DNA of 64,000 bases from Coprinellus micaceus (lineage: Eukaryota; Basidiomycota; Agaricomycetes; Agaricales; Psathyrellaceae): positions 3,162,001 to 3,226,000 of the forward strand of contig OX596338.1 of NCBI GenBank assembly GCA_951394405.1. Reading direction: 5' to 3'. The position numbers and the translations under genes are program-made. Of the stretch, positions 58,721 to 64,000 are shown piece after piece. Under the pieces are notes generated by a model. It was not told the origin of the DNA. It worked only from the letters and a program-made list of their open reading frames with translations, and ran no database searches. How positions within the stretch are numbered: position 1 is the first letter of the stretch; every line of letters starts with the position of its first letter.

Positions 58721-61532
58721 TTACGCCCTCCAGATGTTAGAAGAATCATATTGTCCTATACGGCCGCCTTGACCCCACCCACCCCAGGCGCTGCTACTGC
58801 TGGATGCACCCATAAACTGCATGTCAGGACTACCAACAGGTTGAGGCATCCCCTGGCTCACAGTCCTGACGAAGTGGTTAAGGCTGAAGTCCATCTCAGG
58901 ATCGCCGCGTTGTCGGTATACCATGCCAGGAGTCATTGAAATATGTTCTGGAGTGCTGGAAGAGCCCGCGACACTCGAAACATCGGGCCAGCTCGAGTAA
59001 TACGTGTCGGTCTGAGGTTCATGTCCGTCCGAACTTCTTGGACTACTGCCGCCGAGACGCGAAGATGCGAGCGCATCTTGGACCATTGGGAGGTGGATAC
59101 TTGGGCAGTACTCCTTGAGGAGGGATGAGATGAACCGCGAATAAAGGGCTGGGGCGTGCCTCCCATCAAGGGCGACGTCTCGGGATCCTAGTACTTGGAT
59201 GAGGTTGGTAACACAGAGGAGGATCTCCTTCAGCTCGGTATCGCTGAGCAAAGACACGAACTTCGGCCGTATGAGCTGGACATCGTTTGTCAGTATGAAA
59301 TGTGGGGTAGGAGAGGTGATCTATACTCACTTGAATCAGGTACGAGGCTGCATAGGAGACGTACAAGAAGTTCGCGTCCATCGCGTATCGCAGGGAACCT
59401 GTCGGGGCAAGTCTTTCCACCATGATTTGGATTACATTGCGTGCGGCATTGAGAGACAGTCGGAACAGGGGGCTATCAGACGAAAATCCGAGTTTGTATC
59501 CGGGTGAGAACGCATTCGACAGGACGACGAGCTTTAGGTAAGACGCTATCCTGGGAGAAAGGTAAGCATAGTGCGGAATAACGATGAGGAAGCTGGGTAA
59601 GAACATACAGCTGCGTCGTATTTCCACGGTAACTGCAGACGGGGAGAGCTAAGGAAGGTTGTCAACGGCGACCCGAAATTTTTTTGCGGCTGACTCACGA
59701 TTGTAGCTCAATTCTTCAGCGTAAATCTTCACCCAGCGGTCCATTTCATCGGACAAAAGTTGATGGGCTTCCAAGGCCGTTGCGACATGGTCGGCGTCCT
59801 GGGTGGTGGGTCAGCACCGGCTCAACAGGATTCGATATGACGAATAGACTCACCATGGTTGCCTCGTTCTTGGCCTGTTCCGTGATCGTCATTCTCCACT
59901 TCGCCATGATGATGAGGATCTGGACATAGGCGCACAGGTGCACGTCGAGAGGCAAGTTCATATGTGAAGAGCGATACCAGTAAGTTGAAGACCGCGCCAG
60001 GAAATCGTCGAGGCGAAGCATGGGCATTTTCCCGAACTGAATAGCATGGGACCCGTCGACACAGTAGCAGTTGAGCCATGTGCGTACACGGTTGAGCCGC
60101 TCACGTTCGGGTAGGTCTTCTGGAGGCGGTTGGTTCAGCTTCAGTTCCATGGCCATTCTAAGCGCTATCGTCAGCCGGCATAGCACCTCTACATATCAGA
60201 ACTCCCTACCTGATAGCAACACCCATGAGGAGCCAGCTGCGGTCTTCAACCCACTTCTTCTTCGGGACTGGGTATACTGCGAGCAGAAGGTATGCCTGGC
60301 ACGTATCGACACTTTGCTTACCCTCGACGAGTCCCTTACCCGCAGCATCGCGAGCGAAGTCCATCCCCAGAGGGTAGACTTCAGGTCTAGCCACATAGTG
60401 CCGCGAAGAGACAGCGCACACTACGGATGGTGTCAATCATTTTTTCAGAATTTGATAACATGGGCGCTCTTTCGCAGTTTACTCACCAACGGTGAATAGG
60501 AAGGGAGACGTAGTGATCAAATGGTGAGGTGTATGGAGAGCTTCGTCGAGTATGGAAAAGTGGGACTGCGATCAAAGGGTCAAACGCTGAAACTGTGACA
60601 GGAGGGAGGTATAAAGCTCACGTTTACATGCTTGAAGAACCTAAACAGTTACGGAAGCCAGATGATCAGCAAACATAACTTTGCACAACGGCGATTTCAA
60701 ACTTACAGTGCAAACAACTCCACAATTTCCTCCGGGTAGAGAGCACAGTGCTTGACAATCTCCGGGACATACGCTCGATTAGGGAGATCTAAACGACGGT
60801 CAGTCGGAGAACCATGGAACAGCTTGGAACAGCGACTGACTGAAGAAAATAGCCGACGCGTCTTCTGGGGAGGTGCCTCCCTGGAGCCATTTATAGCACT
60901 CAACCGTTCTGTCTTCATAAACGTTAAGCACGGTAAATACTTGTCGAACCGGTGGGTGCTCACCGTAGTTGTGCGGAGAGGCTTGTGGATGGGACTTGTT
61001 GATCCATTGCCGAATCTTGTTATCCGCTTGGAGTCGATCGTACTGCAGCAGCAGCTGTTGAATCTGAAGATCCTGGTTGTGGGCCTTCTCCTGGAGCTCT
61101 TCGTGGGTGCTAAGAAATATTAGATACCAAGGAACAGCTTTAACACAAGACCGCCCACTCACTCTGCGGCCTTCCTCTTTTTCCGATCGCGAGCTTTGCA
61201 GGGTAGGTTCTTGGTTTGGCACCGGCGGCATTTCAATTGTCCAGGCAATGGCTCGCAGCGAACCTGTAACCGAGAGTTAGACGAGGCATGTACAGCAGCA
61301 TCGCGACGTGTATGACCTTCACCGACTTGCAGTCAACACATGCTCCGGGCCTGCGATGATGCAATGGGTAAGTTGAGTCGGGGAGATCGCGAACGATGTA
61401 GTGTACTGACTTCTTGGCCTCACGAGAACGCCCACTTTTGACATTCTCTTTGGTATCCTCCATCGTGTCGAGTTCATCCTGGTCGCTGTCGCTTGCGAAC
61501 TGGAATAATGAAGTTTCTGACATGGCACGCAT
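58721..61532 (-). CDS. Zn(II)2Cys6 fungal transcription factor
   Basis: Exons 61532-61411, 61350-61317, 61263-61163, 61109-60841, 60788-60707, 60640-60622, 60565-60487, 60420-60210, 60157-59854, 59798-59699, 59648-59609, 59550-59331 and 59275-58721 give 711 residues. The binuclear zinc cluster is C45-x2-C48-x6-C55-x8-C64-x2-C67-x6-C74, followed by the basic linker ARDRKKRKAA and a Gln/Leu coiled coil. The middle region (YVPEIVKHCALYPEEIVELF, then VCAVSSRHY and RVRTWLNCYCVDGSHAIQFG) is the fungal-specific factor domain. Such proteins bind CGG-type sites as dimers. Exon 6 is only 19 nt. The first intron (60 bp) is a multiple of three and open, so retention would insert 20 residues before the zinc cluster. 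The C-terminal tail is Ser/Gly rich. Confidence 0.9.
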
Positions 61533-63252
61533 CTGAGGAAGCGCCCACGAGTGGAAGAGGAGCTGTCGGTTAACCTAAAGAAGGGATCGGGAGATGGGCG
61601 CGGGTGACTCGCGTCTCTGAAGTCACTGAGGGCTGGGTAGTCTAAGGTGGCTGGAGTGGGATCGTCCGGTCGCGTTATATATGAGCGGCAAAGTGGGATC
61701 CACACAGAACGACCGATATGCGTCCATCAGAGACTACATAGTAGATCTGGTTCCGAATCTGTGACTCCCTGGTTCGAGGCAGATATCACCTCTTGGGGAG
61801 AGGTCTGGAAGCAGTAGGACCTGATGATGGCCGAACCGTACGGGGTCTGACAACTCCATTGGATGCGAAATGGCTTGAAATGACGAGCTTGTCGACAGAA
61901 AGGGTATCTCCCTGTACCCCGAAACCCGACAAATAGGCCTTAAGACGGAAAAGTCGAAAGAGTCCCACCTAGCAGGGACATAGAAGAGGAGATCTGCGCG
62001 GGGGAGTTTGCCTATTGGTAACCTTGCCGCCTCTTGGGTCCGGAGGTTGGGAATAGCACCACCTACATGGTGCAACACCATGCCTGTGCACGACCTCCTG
62101 TACCCCTGGTCAGCTACTTGGGTAGTACAAAGCCTTGTCGAAATCTCACTGAGCCCTGACAGCGACTTAGCGCGTTCATCACAGAGCCTTCGCGTTTCGA
62201 AATCATTACGTGGGAAGTAAGTCAAGAAACCTGAGGGGTACAGAGTCGAGTTTCGTGCAAATCAAAGAATCAACCAGAAAGCAGTGTGCGGACGAGAAAC
62301 ATCTGGCGAATTGCAACTCCGCCAGCGCCCTAGGGGCCACAATACCGACAACTGTGCGTACGGAGGGACTGGTTGTGAATGAGGATGTCATTATGGACAT
62401 TTTTGCTTCGCAGGAATCGAGCGGACGTGTCTCCAGTGCTGTCGCACCCAGATGTACACCCCCCTCATCAAATGAAGCGACCTTGGAACGACAATAACGA
62501 AGAGCTGGGTCATGGTGGCCTGGCGGGAGAACGCCGAAAGTCTGTGGATCCATCTGCTCGGCCAAAGTAACGTACATTCCCCGTCAGCCCGGTGTAAGAG
62601 CACGACAATTGGTTTATGGGCGCGGCAATGAGTGCATGACTCAGCATTGAACGAGCCCCGGGGAGTCGGAGAATTAGGCGCTCAATCGGGTATGCCCCAC
62701 ACCACGCAAAGCCTAGTGGTTTATTTCTGTGAGCGAAGGAAGGGAAGCAGGTGGCTACATGTCCCTTATCTGCGAGCCTTACCCGTATCAGATACTAAGC
62801 CTATTTTCACAATTGCGTGGTTGGGGGTCGGCTCCGAGGCCGATCGCGACTGTGTGGGTTATAGCACCAATTATGCTCGAATAACGCTGAAACACTTCAG
62901 TTCGGAGAACGGGAGAAGATCGGAAACCGGTATTTAAACCCCGTGGACATTGCACTCATAGGTCAACGGAAGGCCAAACTTGTCCAGCCAAAGACTCAAC
63001 CAAGGACACACCATCAAGGGTCTATCACGATGAGATTCGTACCGTGTACGGTAAACATGGCCGACATCGAACCATAAGAGTGGAAGTCCGTCGCAATCTC
63101 GTCTTCCCTCTTTCCTTTCATGAATACGTCGCCGCGTAGACTTGCGGCAGTGGGTTCACATCGCCAAATAACATTCTGTCAGGGTCGCATTTGGAAAAGA
63201 TATGAAATACAATGAGCCCACATAGCTCCCTTTGGGTAAGGCCAGTATGCTA
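61533..63252. other. Gene-poor interval
   Basis: About 1.7 kb. Open frames near 61734-62225 and 62206-62577 lack splice partners and recognisable sequence. It holds the promoter of the zinc-cluster gene at its left end and the 3' flank of the aldolase gene at its right. Confidence 0.5.
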
Positions 63253-64000
63253 TCAGTTCGAAGGTTTGGATGGGACCCCGTCCGCAGCAACTTGCTGACT
63301 GTACTTCAGGAAGTTTCTCCCTTCCTTCGCCTCGAGCAATTCAAACTCGGTCAACCCTTGAAACCACCCTGCAATCAACGTACCGTTCGCCTTCGAGGTC
63401 TTCGCGGCCTCTTCGTCGGGGATCCTGACGGGTCGCTTGCCGTGGGCTCCGGCAGCGGCGTCTGCCATTAACTGGGCTTGACAGGACCTCTCAAGAGCTG
63501 TGTAGAAGAAAACCGTAGCTTCGATTGAATTGGTGGCGACCAGAAGCCCGTGGTTTTGGAGAATGGCAGCCTGGGGGATTATTCCACACACGCGGATAGG
63601 AATAACCGCGAACCAGTGTGTTAGCGAAAGTGTTGAGAACGTCAAAGCCCGGAAATTACCTTCTTTGTTCCCAAGGTTTCTGCAATGTGTTTGCCCTCAT
63701 CTTCATCAAGGACTACACCATTGAATTGGTTATACAGAACGATATCCTGACATCGATGATTGTCAGGGACCATGTGGCAATGATGATCAAATTGGGCGCT
63801 TACGTCGTAGAAAGCACAGCTATCTTGGTTCAGCATATCCAATGGTACCCCCAACGAGGAGAAACTCTTGCCGTGGATAGAATGCGTGTGCGCTGCGCAC
63901 AGGACATCTGGCCGGGCTGCGTGTATCGCTGAGTGAATCATGTAGGCCGCAGTATTGAGCATACGGCGGGGTCCTGATTCGTCCTAGGGATTCAACGCGG
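63253..64000 (-). CDS. Class II aldolase/adducin-family protein (5' part outside window)
   Basis: Exons 63983-63804, 63746-63660 and 63570-63253; earlier exons lie beyond the right edge, and an acceptor is visible just after 63983. The visible part has HIHAARPDVLCAAHTHSI-type sequence with the metal-binding HTH, then LNQDSCAFYD, VVLDEDEGKHIAETLG and AAILQNHGLLVATN, which holds the third conserved His. These blocks define the class II aldolase/adducin fold, which includes L-fuculose-phosphate-type aldolases and related decarboxylases. The substrate is unknown. The C-terminal 40 residues (GWFQGLTEFELLEAKEGRNF) are typical of fungal members. Confidence 0.85.

Overview
The window looks like nuclear DNA of a filamentous basidiomycete, most likely an Agaricomycete. 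Genes are dense and split by many 50-75 bp GT-AG introns (up to 14 exons per gene). Several families are typical of that group: a Plavaka-type transposase, DUF6698, a TET/JBP dioxygenase, an F-box-like protein and an ankyrin exon series. Gene models below come from reading both strands by eye. Exon joins were accepted only when splice sites and reading phase agreed across the whole gene.

Layout. 1-5.4 kb: a segmental duplication carrying two astacin-like metalloprotease genes (the first cut by the window start), with a decayed ankyrin-repeat gene between the copies. 5.6-24.3 kb: a conserved housekeeping block. It holds a small unknown protein, a mitochondrial RsfS/Iojap-type factor, SHR3, LETM1, ALKBH1, ribosomal protein eS21, a GYP7-type Rab-GAP, an aprataxin (HNT3), a PIG-Y-like protein, a small coiled-coil protein, a Gfo/Idh/MocA oxidoreductase and SFI1. 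Several pairs are divergent with 130-160 bp between starts (RsfS/SHR3, LETM1/ALKBH1, PIG-Y/coiled-coil).

24.3-57.5 kb: an accessory island. It contains an apparently intact DUF6698 gene and an apparently intact 14-exon Plavaka-type transposase with a five-unit 121-123 bp hairpin-bearing minisatellite beyond its 5' end. It also holds a 901-residue orphan with a coding 27-bp minisatellite, a 499-residue Cys/His-rich orphan, two other orphans, an F-box-like gene, a complete TET/JBP-family 2OG-Fe(II) dioxygenase and a 951-residue orphan beside it. Long stretches between these contain only decayed or unreadable sequence.

58.7-64 kb: a complete Zn(II)2Cys6 transcription factor of 13 exons, an empty stretch, and the 3' part of a class II aldolase/adducin-family gene that runs off the right edge.

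The housekeeping block has three genes tied to mitochondria (RsfS-like, LETM1, ALKBH1), two of them in divergent pairs. The most notable part is the island, where a transposase with an open frame, DUF6698 and a DNA-base oxidase family gene occur within 30 kb.
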